Source: an uncultured Verrucomicrobiota bacterium
Lineage (GTDB): Bacteria; Verrucomicrobiota; Verrucomicrobiia; Opitutales; Opitutaceae
DNA length: 60,566 bases
Direction of reading: 5' to 3'
Assembly: GCA_903904685.1 (NCBI GenBank)
Contig: CAIVDS010000043.1
Span: forward strand, 1 to 60,566
The translations under genes were made by a program, and so were the position numbers. The notes beneath the pieces were generated by a model. The model saw only the letters and a program-made list of their open reading frames with translations, was not told the origin of the DNA and made no database searches. Below are positions 1 through 9,068 of this stretch, piece after piece; position 1 is the stretch's first letter; the number at the start of each line of letters is the position of its first letter.

Positions 1-820
1 CGTAGAAACGACCTCCGACGGTGCCGGCGAGGACGGCGGCGTTGTCCTTGTAGGCGGAGAGGATGCCTTCGCTGTGGAGGTTGTAGGTGTTCTTGATCAT
101 CTGGAACAGCGACTTGTCTTGGAGCTGTCCGTCGATGTCCCAGGTGGCGTTGAAAATCTTGTGGCGGCAGTGTTCGGAGTTGGCCTGCGCGAACATCATC
201 AGCTCGATGTCGTTCGGGTCGCGTTTCAATCCGGTGAAGGCCTTGACGAGGTAATCGATCTCGTCGTCGGCGAGGGCGAGGCCGAGGGAGGTGTTGGCCT
301 CGACGAGGGCGGCGCGGCCCTTGGCAAGCACGGGCACGCTCGTCATCGGGCGGGGCGACTCGTGGCTGAAGAGCGCGGAGCAGGCGTCGAGGTTTTCCAA
401 AACGACCTGGGTCATGCGGTCGTGGAGCTTGGCGAGCAGGAGCTTGGTGTCGTCGCCGGAGAGGGCGTTGCCGCCGAGGTCGAGGGTGTAGTCGATGACG
501 CGCTCGATGCGCTTGAGGGAGGCGAGACCGCAGATGTGGGCGATGTCGGTGGCCTTGGAGGACCACGGGGAAATGGTGCCGGGGCGGGGGGCGACGACGA
601 ACGTGTGGCCGGTGACGGCGGCCGAGGCGCGGCGAGGGCCGTAGGTAAGGAGTTTTCCGATGACGTCGCGCTGGGCGGAGCTGAGCTCGCCAGTGAGTTC
701 CGCGACATGGACGAACTGTGCGGAGACGGCGCGGACGGGAAGGCCGGCGGCAACGAGGTCGTTGAGAAGCTTGTTGAGACGGAATTCGGAGAGAGCGGGG
801 GAGCCGCGGAGGATCAACAT
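1..820 (-). CDS. purL: Phosphoribosylformylglycinamidine synthase, N-terminal part (runs off the window)
   Basis: FGAM synthetase of purine biosynthesis: converts FGAR to FGAM using ATP and glutamine in the cytoplasm. The first 273 codons are here, from [14 protein letters not shown]. The N-terminal segment resembles the large single-chain Gram-negative enzyme (about 1300 aa), with the blocks [28 protein letters not shown] and [16 protein letters not shown], the last being the signature of the synthetase domain. The C-terminal synthetase and glutaminase parts lie beyond base 1. The start is the ATG at 818-820, which gives the usual N-terminus of the family. Recognition is by motif similarity from memory and is strong. 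Confidence 0.95.
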   Translation of the reverse strand, partial: MLILRGSPALSEFRLNKLLNDLVAAGLPVRAVSAQFVHVAELTGELSSAQRDVIGKLLTYGPRRASAAVTGHTFVVAPRPGTISPWSSKATDIAHICGLASLKRIERVIDYTLDLGGNALSGDDTKLLLAKLHDRMTQVVLENLDACSALFSHESPRPMTSVPVLAKGRAALVEANTSLGLALADDEIDYLVKAFTGLKRDPNDIELMMFAQANSEHCRHKIFNATWDIDGQLQDKSLFQMIKNTYNLHSEGILSAYKDNAAVLAGTVGGRFY

Positions 821-953
821 GGTCGGGAAAATGGCCTCAATCTGAACAGGGCGCGGGCGGCCTTGGCGATAGGGAAAAACAGGCGTGTCAAAGTCACCCG
901 CTTTGGGATCTGGCGCAGACGGATGGGTTCTGCATTTTCCCCATTCGGACGGC

Positions 954-1394
954 TCAGGGAAACTTGGGTGCGCGGCCCTCCTCGACATCCTGGAGATCGA
1001 CGTAGGTTTGGATGTCGGCGCGGTCGGCGAGGCCGTTGGCGGCTTTTCCGGCGATCAGGCCGGGGGTGCCGGTGTCGCGCCAGCCGCGTTTGGAGAGGAA
1101 GGCGTTCCACACCAGAATTTGAATGTCGGTGGGCGGGGTGCGATTACGGAAGGCGTGACGGAAGACCTCCTCGGTGGTCGCTCCTTCGAGCGTCTTGGCG
1201 GCGATCTCATCGTAGGAAACTTCCCAGAACCGGCAAAACCGGACGTCGAAGGCCGTGGGATCGCCGGAGACGCCGAGGTGATAGCCGGGCGGGAGAACAC
1301 CGCGGGCTTGCAGGCGGATTTTGTCCACCATGCGGGCGAAAAAGATGATGCCGAAGGTTTCGACGTGGGCGCTGACGGGTGTTTGGGCGGGCAT
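954..1394 (-). CDS. DUF5069 family protein
   Basis: A 146-aa cytoplasmic protein with no signal peptide. The stretch with '[16 protein letters not shown]', '[17 protein letters not shown]' and '[12 protein letters not shown]' matches my recollection of DUF5069, a small family frequent in Verrucomicrobia with no established biochemistry. The chosen start (ATG 1392-1394, [15 protein letters not shown]) gives a family-like N-terminus; the frame stays open upstream, but that extension overlaps menD and is low complexity. It is divergent from menD across a 118-bp spacer and lies upstream of purL on the same strand. Function unknown. Confidence 0.75.
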   Translation of the reverse strand: MPAQTPVSAHVETFGIIFFARMVDKIRLQARGVLPPGYHLGVSGDPTAFDVRFCRFWEVSYDEIAAKTLEGATTEEVFRHAFRNRTPPTDIQILVWNAFLSKRGWRDTGTPGLIAGKAANGLADRADIQTYVDLQDVEEGRAPKFP

Positions 1395-1512
1395 GGCGTG
1401 TGTGTTTGCAGTCCATTGTCGCCGTGCGGATGTTTTTGGCAAAGTGAGAAACGTGATTTTTGCGGTGTGTTCTCGGTTGAGCTGTGGCGGACGGCGGGTA
1501 TGGTGGGCGCCC

Positions 1513-3240
1513 ATGCCGATCTTGGATTTTCGCACAACCAACACCCTTTGGGGTAGCGTGCTCGTGGAGTCACTGGTGCGCAGCGGGGTGACCCAGGCTG
1601 TCATTTCGCCCGGCTCGCGTTCGACGCCGTTGACGATGGCGTTTGCGCGGCATCCGCAGATCGAGGCGATTCCGGTGCTCGACGAGCGTTCGGCGGGGTT
1701 TTTCGCGCTGGGCCTGGCGAAACAGCAGGGGCGGCCGACGGTGCTCGTATGCACCAGCGGGACGGCGGGGGCCAACTACCTGCCGGCGGTGATCGAGGCG
1801 CAGGAAAGCGGCGTGCCGTTGATCGTGATCACGGCGGACCGTCCGCCGGAGATGCGCGACTGTTCGTCGGGACAGACGATCGACCAGCAAAGACTTTTTG
1901 GCGGCCATGTTGGTTTTTATCACGAACTGGCGGTACCGGAGCCGAAGCTGGAACGGTTGCGCTATCTCCGGCAAACGATGGTTCACGCGTTTGACCGCAC
2001 GCTGGCGCCGGCGGCGGGGCCGGTGCATATCAACGCGCCGTTTCGCGACCCGCTTTCACCCATCGAGGATGGCAGCGCGGACGCGATGAAGGACAACGAT
2101 TGGGAGACGTTCTTCTCGCTGACGGTGTTTCCGCCGGTGAAGACCTCGCCGGTGAGTCTCATCCCGGTGGCGGCGCGGGGGCTGATCATCGCCGGGCCGG
2201 CGCAGCCGACCGATCCGCGACGTTGGAGCGACGCGGTGTGGACCCTGGCGAAGCATCATGGCTGGCCGGTGCTGGCGGACGCGCTCAACCCGCTGCGGTC
2301 CCATGCCTCGACCGAGGCGACGGTGGTGTCGACCTACGACGTCATCCTGCGCTCGCCGTCATTGGCGAAGAAACTCAAGCCGGAGTTCATCGTGTGCATC
2401 GAGAACTGGCCGACGAGCAAGGTGCTGCGCGAGTGGCTGGCAGGGTTGAACGTGCCGGTCATGCTGCTGACGGCCGCGGTGCAGAATCGCGATCCGCTGC
2501 ACGGGCGCACATGGCATTTCAGGCATGGCATCGAGGAAGTTCTGATGAGTTCGGCGCAGACGTTTCCCGATCCGGGAGCGGAGGCGTATGAGACCGCGTG
2601 GCGGCAGGCCGACGCGGCGGCGCGCGGGTTGCTCGACGAGGCGCTGACCGAGGACGCGGGTTTTGAGGGCGCGGTGGTGTGGAAGCTATCGCGCCATTTG
2701 CCGGCGGGCACGCCGCTCTTCATCGCCAACAGCATGCCGGTGCGCGACGCGGAGTATTTCTGGCCGGCGTCGGATCGCGGCGTGCGGGTTTACGTGAACC
2801 GCGGGGCCAACGGCATCGACGGCACGCTCTCGACCGCGCTCGGCGTGGCGCACGGCGGGCGTCCGGCGGTGCTGCTCACCGGCGACCTCGCGCTGCTGCA
2901 CGACACCAACGGATTTCTCCATCGTCCGCAGTTTCGCGGATCGCTGACAATCGTGCTCATCAACAACAACGGCGGCGGCATCTTCGACCACCTGCCGGTG
3001 GCTCAGTTTGATCCGCCGTTCGAGAAATACTGGGCGACGCCGCAGGACGTGGATTTCAAAAAATTATCCTCGGCCTACGGCGTCGAGCATGTCGCGGTGG
3101 ACGACGACGAGCAGTTTTTTGAACTGATCTCGACGCTGCCCGGAGCGGGTGTGCGCGTGTTGGAAATCCGCACGGACCGGAAGCGGGACGCGGCTTTCCG
3201 GAAGAAGCTTTTCGCGACCGTGGCGGCGGCGTTGAAGTGA
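1513..3240 (+). CDS. menD: 2-succinyl-5-enolpyruvyl-6-hydroxy-3-cyclohexene-1-carboxylate synthase
   Basis: ThDP-dependent enzyme of menaquinone synthesis that joins isochorismate and 2-oxoglutarate. The 575-aa product has the N-terminal Pyr-domain signature VISPGSRSTPLT near residue 35 and the conserved LDERSAGFFALGLA containing the ThDP-activating glutamate. The C-terminal PP domain has GDLALLHDTNGF followed by INNNGGGIF, the Mg-ThDP binding motif. Length is typical of MenD. Start chosen at ATG 1513 (MPILDFRTTN), because residues upstream are not family-like. menB lies 2 kb downstream on the same strand, with kup inserted in the opposite direction, so the menaquinone genes are neighbours but not one simple operon. 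Confidence 0.95.
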   Translation: MPILDFRTTNTLWGSVLVESLVRSGVTQAVISPGSRSTPLTMAFARHPQIEAIPVLDERSAGFFALGLAKQQGRPTVLVCTSGTAGANYLPAVIEAQESGVPLIVITADRPPEMRDCSSGQTIDQQRLFGGHVGFYHELAVPEPKLERLRYLRQTMVHAFDRTLAPAAGPVHINAPFRDPLSPIEDGSADAMKDNDWETFFSLTVFPPVKTSPVSLIPVAARGLIIAGPAQPTDPRRWSDAVWTLAKHHGWPVLADALNPLRSHASTEATVVSTYDVILRSPSLAKKLKPEFIVCIENWPTSKVLREWLAGLNVPVMLLTAAVQNRDPLHGRTWHFRHGIEEVLMSSAQTFPDPGAEAYETAWRQADAAARGLLDEALTEDAGFEGAVVWKLSRHLPAGTPLFIANSMPVRDAEYFWPASDRGVRVYVNRGANGIDGTLSTALGVAHGGRPAVLLTGDLALLHDTNGFLHRPQFRGSLTIVLINNNGGGIFDHLPVAQFDPPFEKYWATPQDVDFKKLSSAYGVEHVAVDDDEQFFELISTLPGAGVRVLEIRTDRKRDAAFRKKLFATVAAALK

Positions 3241-3264
3241 GCGTGCGCGGACGGCGAAGTCTGG

Positions 3265-5169
3265 TTACAGCTGCACGGGCAGGCCGATCTCGATGATCTG
3301 CGTGGGGATGATGTTGTAATAATCCTTCACGGGGCGGGCGTTGCGGCTGAGAAAGCTATAAAGATTTTTTTGCCAGTTGAACATGCGGGCGTTGCCGCCG
3401 GTGATGATCATCTCGCGGTTGAAATAGTAGGTCGTGCCCTGGCTGTTGGTGATCACCCCCTGCGCCTGGATGCGCTGGACGAGCTGGCTGACGTTGGGCG
3501 ACTCCATGTAGCCGTAGCGGCCGACGGCGCGCCACACGCCCTCGCCGAGGCATTCGAGCGTCATGCGCTCCTCGTCGTTGATGGTCGGAACCTCGTCGGT
3601 GAGGATGGTGAGCAGGACGACGGTCTTCTGAAGGCACTTGTTGGCCTTGAGATGGTGGAGCAGGGCGAGCGGGGTGCCCTTGGGCGTGCCCACCATGAAG
3701 ACGGCGCTGCCGGGCACGCGGACGATGGACTTGCTCTTGGCGATGCTGGACAACTCCAGTTCCGCGACCGCTCCGCTGTAGATCTTTTCCTGGATCTCGT
3801 TACGTCCGCTTTTCCAAGTGTGCATGATGGCCAGCACGGCGGCGGCCATGCCGATCGGCAGCCAGCCGCCGTCCTCGATCTTGTGGAGATTGGCGCCAAA
3901 GAGGGTGAGATCGACGACGAGAAACAGCCCGCAAAGCGCGCCGGCCTTCGCCCACGACCAGTTCCAGCGTCTGCGGGTGACGTGATAAAATGCGAGCGAG
4001 GTGACCGCCATCGTGCCCGTCACCGCGATGCCGTAGGCGGAGGCGAGGGCGTCGGAAGACTTGAAGCCGATCACGATCCAGATGGAGCCGATGGCGAGCG
4101 CCCAGTTGACAAGCGGGATGTAGATCTGGCCCTCAAGCGCCGCGTTGGTGTGAAGGACTTTCAGGCGGGGAAAATAACCGAGCTGGATGGCCTGCCGCGT
4201 GAGCGAGAACGTGCCGGAGATGAGCGCCTGGCTGGCGATGATGGCCGCGAGGATCGAGAGCAGGACCAGGGCGAGTTGCAACGGGCCGGACGGAGCCAGC
4301 TCGAAGAACGGATTGAAGTCTGGCGTCGCCGCTTCGGCGGGATGGGTGAGCGTGTAGGCTCCCTGCCCGAAGTAGTTCAGCAGAAGTCCGGGGCAGGCGA
4401 TGCCATACCAGGCCCATGCGATGTAGCGGCGGCCGAAATGTCCCATGTCGGCGTAAAGCGCCTCCGCGCCCGTCACGGTGAGCACGATGGCGCCGAGCAT
4501 GGCGCCGATGGACAGGGGATGGTCGGCGAGGAGATGGAAACCGTAGGCGGGATTCAGGGCCAGCACCACCTCGGGGGCGCGGCAGATCTGCCATCCGCCG
4601 AGGACGCCCAGTGTGACGAACCACGCGAGCATCACCGGGCCGAAGATGCGGCCTATCGTCCGGGTGCCCCGGCTTTGGATGTAGAAGAGGGCGCCCAAGA
4701 TCACCACGGCCATGATGACGATGGTGTGCTGCTTGAGGCCGGGGGCGAAGCTCTTGAACCCCTCCGCCGCGCTCAGCACGGAGATGGCCGGGGTGATCAC
4801 GCCGTCGCCATAGAGCAGGGCGGCGCCGAAAAGAATGATGACCGCCGTGAGCCCCAGTCCCTTGTTGCGGTCGGTCTTGCGGTCATGGCTCAGCGCCAGC
4901 AGCGCGAAAATGCCGCCCTCGCCGCGATTGTCGGCCTTGGTGACGTAGCAGAGGTATTTGAAACTCACGATGAACGTGAGCGTCCAGAACATCAGGGAAA
5001 GGATGCCGAGCACGCCGTCTTCGCGGGAAACCGCGGGCAGATGCGACAGACACTCGCGCATCGTGTAGAGCGGGCTGGTGCCGATGTCGCCGAAGACGAC
5101 CCCGAGGGCGCCAAGGCAAAGCCCGGCATGGATGGCGGTCTTTGGAACGGAGGCGGGCGTGTCTTGCAT
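3265..5169 (-). CDS. kup: KUP-family potassium uptake transporter
   Basis: An inner-membrane K+ uptake protein, probably K+/H+ symport as in the KUP/HAK/KT family. The 634-aa product starts with the family hallmark ALGVVFGDIGTSPLYT, followed by about twelve hydrophobic segments with YGDGVITPAISVLSAAEG and VTGAEALYADMGHFG. It ends in a hydrophilic cytoplasmic tail. The start at ATG 5167-5169 (MQDTPASVPK) places the first helix at the usual distance from the N-terminus; the frame runs 37 codons further without similarity. It is transcribed against menD and menB and separates them. Confidence 0.95.
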   Translation of the reverse strand: MQDTPASVPKTAIHAGLCLGALGVVFGDIGTSPLYTMRECLSHLPAVSREDGVLGILSLMFWTLTFIVSFKYLCYVTKADNRGEGGIFALLALSHDRKTDRNKGLGLTAVIILFGAALLYGDGVITPAISVLSAAEGFKSFAPGLKQHTIVIMAVVILGALFYIQSRGTRTIGRIFGPVMLAWFVTLGVLGGWQICRAPEVVLALNPAYGFHLLADHPLSIGAMLGAIVLTVTGAEALYADMGHFGRRYIAWAWYGIACPGLLLNYFGQGAYTLTHPAEAATPDFNPFFELAPSGPLQLALVLLSILAAIIASQALISGTFSLTRQAIQLGYFPRLKVLHTNAALEGQIYIPLVNWALAIGSIWIVIGFKSSDALASAYGIAVTGTMAVTSLAFYHVTRRRWNWSWAKAGALCGLFLVVDLTLFGANLHKIEDGGWLPIGMAAAVLAIMHTWKSGRNEIQEKIYSGAVAELELSSIAKSKSIVRVPGSAVFMVGTPKGTPLALLHHLKANKCLQKTVVLLTILTDEVPTINDEERMTLECLGEGVWRAVGRYGYMESPNVSQLVQRIQAQGVITNSQGTTYYFNREMIITGGNARMFNWQKNLYSFLSRNARPVKDYYNIIPTQIIEIGLPVQL

Positions 5170-5294
5170 GCGGGGGAGGCAGTCTTGCGAACGCGGGCCG
5201 TCATCCAAGCTGATTTTCAGCCCTGCGAGAAAATGGCTTGCATGTGCACCGTGCGTTGACCTTGGCGGCGCAGGGCGCACTGTGGGCGTTCACC

Positions 5295-6131
5295 ATGAGC
5301 CTCCCCGCCTGGAAGGTCGCCAAGACCTACACCGACATCCTTTATCACAAGACCGACGGCATCGCGAAGGTCACCATCAACCGTCCCGGGAAGCGCAACG
5401 CGTTCCGGCCCGAAACCGTGACGCAACTCTACGATGCCTTCATCGACGCCCGCGAAGACCCGACCATCGGCGTCGTGCTCCTCACCGGCGCCGGTCCGCA
5501 CACCGACGGGAAATACGCCTTCTGCGCGGGCGGCGACCAGAGCGTGCGCGGCCATGCCGGCTACGTCGGCGGCGACGGCGTGCCTCGGCTCAACGTCCTC
5601 GATCTGCAAAAACTCATCCGCTCCATGCCCAAGGTCGTGATCGCGCTCGTCGCGGGCTACGCCATCGGCGGCGGACACGTGCTTCACCTCGTGTGCGACC
5701 TTACCATCTCGGCCGACAACGGCGTCTTCGGGCAGGTCGGCCCGAAGATGGGCAGCTTTGACGGCGGCTTCGGCTCCGGTTATCTGGCGCGCATCGTCGG
5801 CCAGAAAAAGGCCCGCGAGATCTGGTATCTCTGCCGCCAGTATGACGCGAAGCAGGCGTTGGACATGGGCCTCGTCAACGCCGTCGTGCCCGTCGCCAGG
5901 CTCGAGGCCGAGGGCGTGAAGTGGGGTCGCGAGATCATGGGCCACAGCCCGCTCGCCATCCGCTGCCTGAAGAGCGCCTTCAACGCCGATGTGGACGGCC
6001 AGTCGGGCATCCAGGAACTCGCGGGCAACGCCACGCTGCTCTACTATATGAGCGAAGAGGCCAGGGAGTTTCACGGCGCCCAACGCGAGAAGCGCAAGCC
6101 CGACGCCCGCAAGTTCCCCTGGCTGCCGTGA
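5295..6131 (+). CDS. menB: 1,4-dihydroxy-2-naphthoyl-CoA synthase
   Basis: Crotonase-fold enzyme that cyclises o-succinylbenzoyl-CoA in menaquinone synthesis. The 278-aa product contains [11 protein letters not shown], the oxyanion-hole region [39 protein letters not shown], and the MenB-specific C-terminus ending [12 protein letters not shown]. The start at ATG 5295 ([15 protein letters not shown]) fits family length. Upstream it is divergent from kup (125-bp spacer). Together with menD it indicates a menaquinone-based respiratory chain. Confidence 0.95.
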   Translation: MSLPAWKVAKTYTDILYHKTDGIAKVTINRPGKRNAFRPETVTQLYDAFIDAREDPTIGVVLLTGAGPHTDGKYAFCAGGDQSVRGHAGYVGGDGVPRLNVLDLQKLIRSMPKVVIALVAGYAIGGGHVLHLVCDLTISADNGVFGQVGPKMGSFDGGFGSGYLARIVGQKKAREIWYLCRQYDAKQALDMGLVNAVVPVARLEAEGVKWGREIMGHSPLAIRCLKSAFNADVDGQSGIQELAGNATLLYYMSEEAREFHGAQREKRKPDARKFPWLP

Positions 6132-6149
6132 CGGCGGGAGGGGATCGGC

Positions 6150-6728
6150 TCAGGCGTCCATCACGTCGTCGCCCACGGTCGGGCGCGGCGGGACGGGCGG
6201 CGGCATGACCGGCACCTCGGGCGCGGCGGTCAACGCCTCGCGCACGACGGCGCGGCGGTGGCGGTAGTATTGAATCATGCCTCCCTGATAGCCGAGGGTG
6301 ACGAACATGACCGTGCCGTAGAGCGCATAGGTGAAGAGCCGCACATAATGGACGACGTCGTGCGCGCTCATGCCTATTTGATCGAGCGCGGACTTCATGT
6401 CCGGGGTCATGTTCGCCATGGCCGTGTCGGCGTCGAAGCCGGTCATCCGGCTGATCGCGTAGGCCCAGATCACGCCGATCACGACGCATTGCGAGTAGAC
6501 GAGGAAATCCATGCCGCCGTCGGCGTCGTGTTGGGTGAGGCGGCGACGCCCGCGAAGCTCGATCACGCCCCCGGCGGTCACGAGCAGTCCGACAAACCCC
6601 CCGACCCAATCGCCGAACACGAGCGAGGCGACCGTGCACAGACCGGCGACGAGCGCGATGCTCCAGCCGTCGATCAACGACACGAGCAGGATGCGGTGCA
6701 GGATTTCCTTGGGGGTTTTGGTGGCCAT
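6150..6728 (-). CDS. Multi-pass membrane protein of unknown function
   Basis: 192 aa with an N-terminal MATKTPKEILHR and about four hydrophobic segments (roughly residues 13-35, 40-58, 75-95 and 128-148), then a proline-rich cytoplasmic-looking tail. No motif that I recognise. It ends 18 bases from the menB stop in convergent orientation, and follows the YdcF-like gene in the same direction by a 24-bp gap, so the two are probably cotranscribed. Confidence 0.6.
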   Translation of the reverse strand: MATKTPKEILHRILLVSLIDGWSIALVAGLCTVASLVFGDWVGGFVGLLVTAGGVIELRGRRRLTQHDADGGMDFLVYSQCVVIGVIWAYAISRMTGFDADTAMANMTPDMKSALDQIGMSAHDVVHYVRLFTYALYGTVMFVTLGYQGGMIQYYRHRRAVVREALTAAPEVPVMPPPVPPRPTVGDDVMDA

Positions 6729-6752
6729 TGGGTAAAGCGGGTGAGGCTGCGA

Positions 6753-7424
6753 TTATTCCGCCGTGAACACGAACGTGGCGTAGAGATAGGCGATGAACTC
6801 GTCGGTGACCGTGCGGAAACCCTGGCTTGTGCGCCACCAATGCCGGGAGTCGTAGTCGCGGCCCGCCACCGCGATCACGCCGACCTCCGTTCCGGGGCCG
6901 AACGCCTTGGCGAACATCATCCGCGAGCGGCGGGCGTGCGCGCCGATGGACACGAGGTTGAGTTTGGCGGGGGCCCCTCCGTGCGCTTTCAACCACTCGC
7001 GCAGCGTGACCGCCGAGGCGTAGGTGCGATCCCGGCGCACGTCGCCGGCGGGCACGGCGATCGGCGCTGGCGTGGCGGGACCGAGCTTTTCAAGCGTGGC
7101 CGCGCCGAGTTCGGCGAAGGTCTTGTAAACGGAAAGCGGTTTGCCCTGCTCCAGAGGACCGCCGGTCACGTAGATCGCCGCGTAGGGCGTGCGGCGCGCC
7201 TCGGCGAGCGCGGCTTCCATGGCGAAGTCCGGCAGCCAGCCCTCGATCACGAGAACGCCGCCGGGCGCGGGACGGTTCAGGGCGAGGAAGGGCTGCAGCC
7301 CGCGCAAGCCGGCGACGACCAGCGGCACGACGATCAGCGCGGCCATCAGCCAGCCGCGCCACGTGGGGCAAAGGCACGTGCGCCGTTGCAGGAGACCGAA
7401 GAACGGGGGGCGATCGCTTGGCAT
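6753..7424 (-). CDS. YdcF/DUF218-like membrane-anchored protein
   Basis: 223 aa with one N-terminal hydrophobic anchor (WLMAALIVVPLVVAG) and a following soluble domain. That domain has LVIEGWLPDFAMEAALAEAR, AIYVTGGPLEQG and LNLVSIGAHARRSRMMFAKAFG. The pattern (VxxGW or G near the N-terminus, a 'vtGG' turn, then an 'SxxxHxxRs' segment) resembles the DUF218/SanA-YdcF superfamily, which is associated with envelope functions but has no settled activity. Start chosen at ATG 7422-7424 (MPSDRPPFF); the open frame extends 38 codons upstream into the promoter region shared with rarD. Confidence 0.6.
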   Translation of the reverse strand: MPSDRPPFFGLLQRRTCLCPTWRGWLMAALIVVPLVVAGLRGLQPFLALNRPAPGGVLVIEGWLPDFAMEAALAEARRTPYAAIYVTGGPLEQGKPLSVYKTFAELGAATLEKLGPATPAPIAVPAGDVRRDRTYASAVTLREWLKAHGGAPAKLNLVSIGAHARRSRMMFAKAFGPGTEVGVIAVAGRDYDSRHWWRTSQGFRTVTDEFIAYLYATFVFTAE

Positions 7425-7541
7425 GACGTCCTCGGTTGAGACACATCGCGCCGCCGGCGTCGAGATCAGCCTGAACGGACGCGCAACGGCGGCGAGGCGA
7501 CGGTTGACGCCGCGCGCGGGGATGATGACGTTGCCCATCCC

Positions 7542-8456
7542 TTGAACGCCGACTCACCTTCATCCTCCGCCGCCACGCGCGGCGTGCTGACCGCGCTCGG
7601 ATGCTACGTCATGTGGGGGCTGCTGCCGGTGTATTGGAAGCAGCTTCACGCGGTGCAGGCGGCGGAGTTGATCGCGCACCGGATGGTCTGGTCGCTGGTC
7701 TTCCTCGCGGCGGCGATGGCGTGGCGCGGTTCGCTGGGCGAGGTGCGGGGCGCCCTCGGCTCGTGGCGCGGCGTCGCGCTCAACGGCGTGAGCGGCGCCA
7801 TGCTCACGGTCAACTGGCTGGTGTATGTGTGGGCCGTCAACACGGGGCGCGTCATCGACAGCAGCCTCGGCTATTTTCTCGTGCCGCTGCTCAACGTCGC
7901 GCTGGGGCGGTTCGTGCTCGGCGAGCGCGTGCGCCGGTTGCAAGGCGTGGCCATCGCGCTGGCCGCGCTGGGCGTCGCGGCGCAGGTGGTGGCGCTCGGC
8001 AGGCTCCCGTGGATCGCGCTGGCGCTCGCCGGCTCGTTCGGGATCTACGGCCTGTTGCGCAAGCAATCCCCGCTCGGAGCCTTCGCCGGGCTGACGGTGG
8101 AGACTCTCCTCGTGCTGCCGTTCGCAGCGGGCTACCTGCTGTGGCGGCAACACACGGGCGAAGGCGCGCTCGGCACGGTGGACACGCCCACGACGCTGCT
8201 GGTGCTGAGCACCGGCGTGGTGACGGCGGTGCCGCTCCTGATGTTCGCCTACGGGGCGCGGCAACTGAGGTTGACCACGCTCGGGCTGCTCCAATACGTG
8301 TCGCCCACGTTGCAGTTCCTCGTCGGCTGGGCCGTTTATCACGAGTCGTTCACCCGTGCGCGGGCGATCTCCTTCGCGTTCATCTGGGCGGGGCTGGCGG
8401 TTTACACGGCGGACACGTTTTTGACGCAGCGGCGGGCCGCGCTTGCGGCAACCTAG
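7542..8456 (+). CDS. rarD: RarD-type EamA family transporter
   Basis: A ten-helix drug/metabolite transporter superfamily protein of the inner membrane, 304 aa. RGVLTALGCYVMWGLLPVYWKQL and the 'AAELIAHRMVWSL' block are characteristic of RarD-like EamA proteins, as is the C-terminal LGLLQYVSPTLQFLVGW. The only start giving the full first helix is TTG at 7542; no convincing Shine-Dalgarno sequence precedes it, so the start is uncertain by a few codons. RarD was named from a chloramphenicol phenotype in other bacteria; its real substrate is unknown. Divergent from the YdcF-like gene. Confidence 0.8.
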   Translation: MNADSPSSSAATRGVLTALGCYVMWGLLPVYWKQLHAVQAAELIAHRMVWSLVFLAAAMAWRGSLGEVRGALGSWRGVALNGVSGAMLTVNWLVYVWAVNTGRVIDSSLGYFLVPLLNVALGRFVLGERVRRLQGVAIALAALGVAAQVVALGRLPWIALALAGSFGIYGLLRKQSPLGAFAGLTVETLLVLPFAAGYLLWRQHTGEGALGTVDTPTTLLVLSTGVVTAVPLLMFAYGARQLRLTTLGLLQYVSPTLQFLVGWAVYHESFTRARAISFAFIWAGLAVYTADTFLTQRRAALAAT

Positions 8457-8498
8457 AGCCGTCTCGACACGCGGGCTTCTCTGCGCACGCTCTCTCTT

Positions 8499-8948
8499 AT
8501 GCCTACGATCTACGAAACGCTCCGCGCCGACATCATCACCGCCGTGAAGGCCCGCGATTCCGTCCGCGCCACCATGCTGCGCACCAACGACGGCGCGATC
8601 CAGCGCGCGGCGATGGACCAGAACAAGCCCATCGACGACGAGCTGGTCGTCGCGACGCTGCGCAAGGCCGTGAAGAACCTCTCCGCCGCCAACATCGAGT
8701 TCGAGAAAGGCCTGCGCGCCGATCTGGTTGCGGCCAATCTTGCCGAGATCGCCGTGCTTGAAAAATATCTTCCCAAGGGACTCGACGCGGCGAAGCTCGA
8801 AGCCCTCGTGGTCGCGGCGATCAAGGCGACAGGCGCGCAATCGAAGAAAGAGATGGGCAAGGTCATCGGTGCGCTCAAGGCGTTGCCCGAAGCCCCGCTC
8901 ATCGACTTCGGCGCGGCGAGCAAGCTCATCCAATCGAAGCTGCCCTGA
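8499..8948 (+). CDS. yqeY: GatB/YqeY domain protein
   Basis: 149 aa, soluble and helical. It resembles YqeY, the free-standing version of the C-terminal tRNA-binding tail of GatB. Recognisable blocks: 'LRADIITAVKARDSVRATMLR', 'VATLRKAVKNLSAANIEFEKGLR', 'EIAVLEKYLPKGLD' and 'KEMGKVIGALKA'. Full family length, starting at ATG 8499, 42 bp after rarD on the same strand. Its role is probably connected with tRNA or aminoacylation, but no activity is established. The gene is followed directly by the 21-bp repeat region. Confidence 0.9.
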   Translation: MPTIYETLRADIITAVKARDSVRATMLRTNDGAIQRAAMDQNKPIDDELVVATLRKAVKNLSAANIEFEKGLRADLVAANLAEIAVLEKYLPKGLDAAKLEALVVAAIKATGAQSKKEMGKVIGALKALPEAPLIDFGAASKLIQSKLP

Positions 8949-8953
8949 GCGGC

Positions 8954-9016
8954 GCGGTCGAGGCGGGGCGCGATGCGGTCGAGTGGGGGAGAGGCGCGGC
9001 GAACATCGCGCACGCG
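8954..9016. repeat. Three outlying GC-rich units in the same 21-bp phase
   Basis: Immediately after the yqeY stop, GCGGT occurs at 8954 and 8975 and GCGGC at 8996, spaced exactly 21 bases. These three units are GC-rich and lack the A-tract of the main array. The phase is lost before the main array at 9069 (the distance from 8996 is not a multiple of 21). They may be older, eroded units of the same family. Confidence 0.45.
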
Positions 9017-9068
9017 ACTGACGGCTCGTGGAGGTCCGCCGGAGCCCCGTGGCCGCCCAACCCCTTGC

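Noticed and set aside
74-1348. 424-codon plus-strand frame at the window start
   Set aside because: It is antisense to purL, whose conserved blocks read cleanly on the minus strand.
1321-1512. 64-residue N-terminal extension of MenD
   Set aside because: Low complexity, not MenD-like and overlapping the start of the divergent DUF5069 gene.
3370-5259. 629-codon plus-strand frame opposite kup
   Set aside because: Composition is that of an antisense shadow, with no motif; kup on the minus strand has full family motifs.
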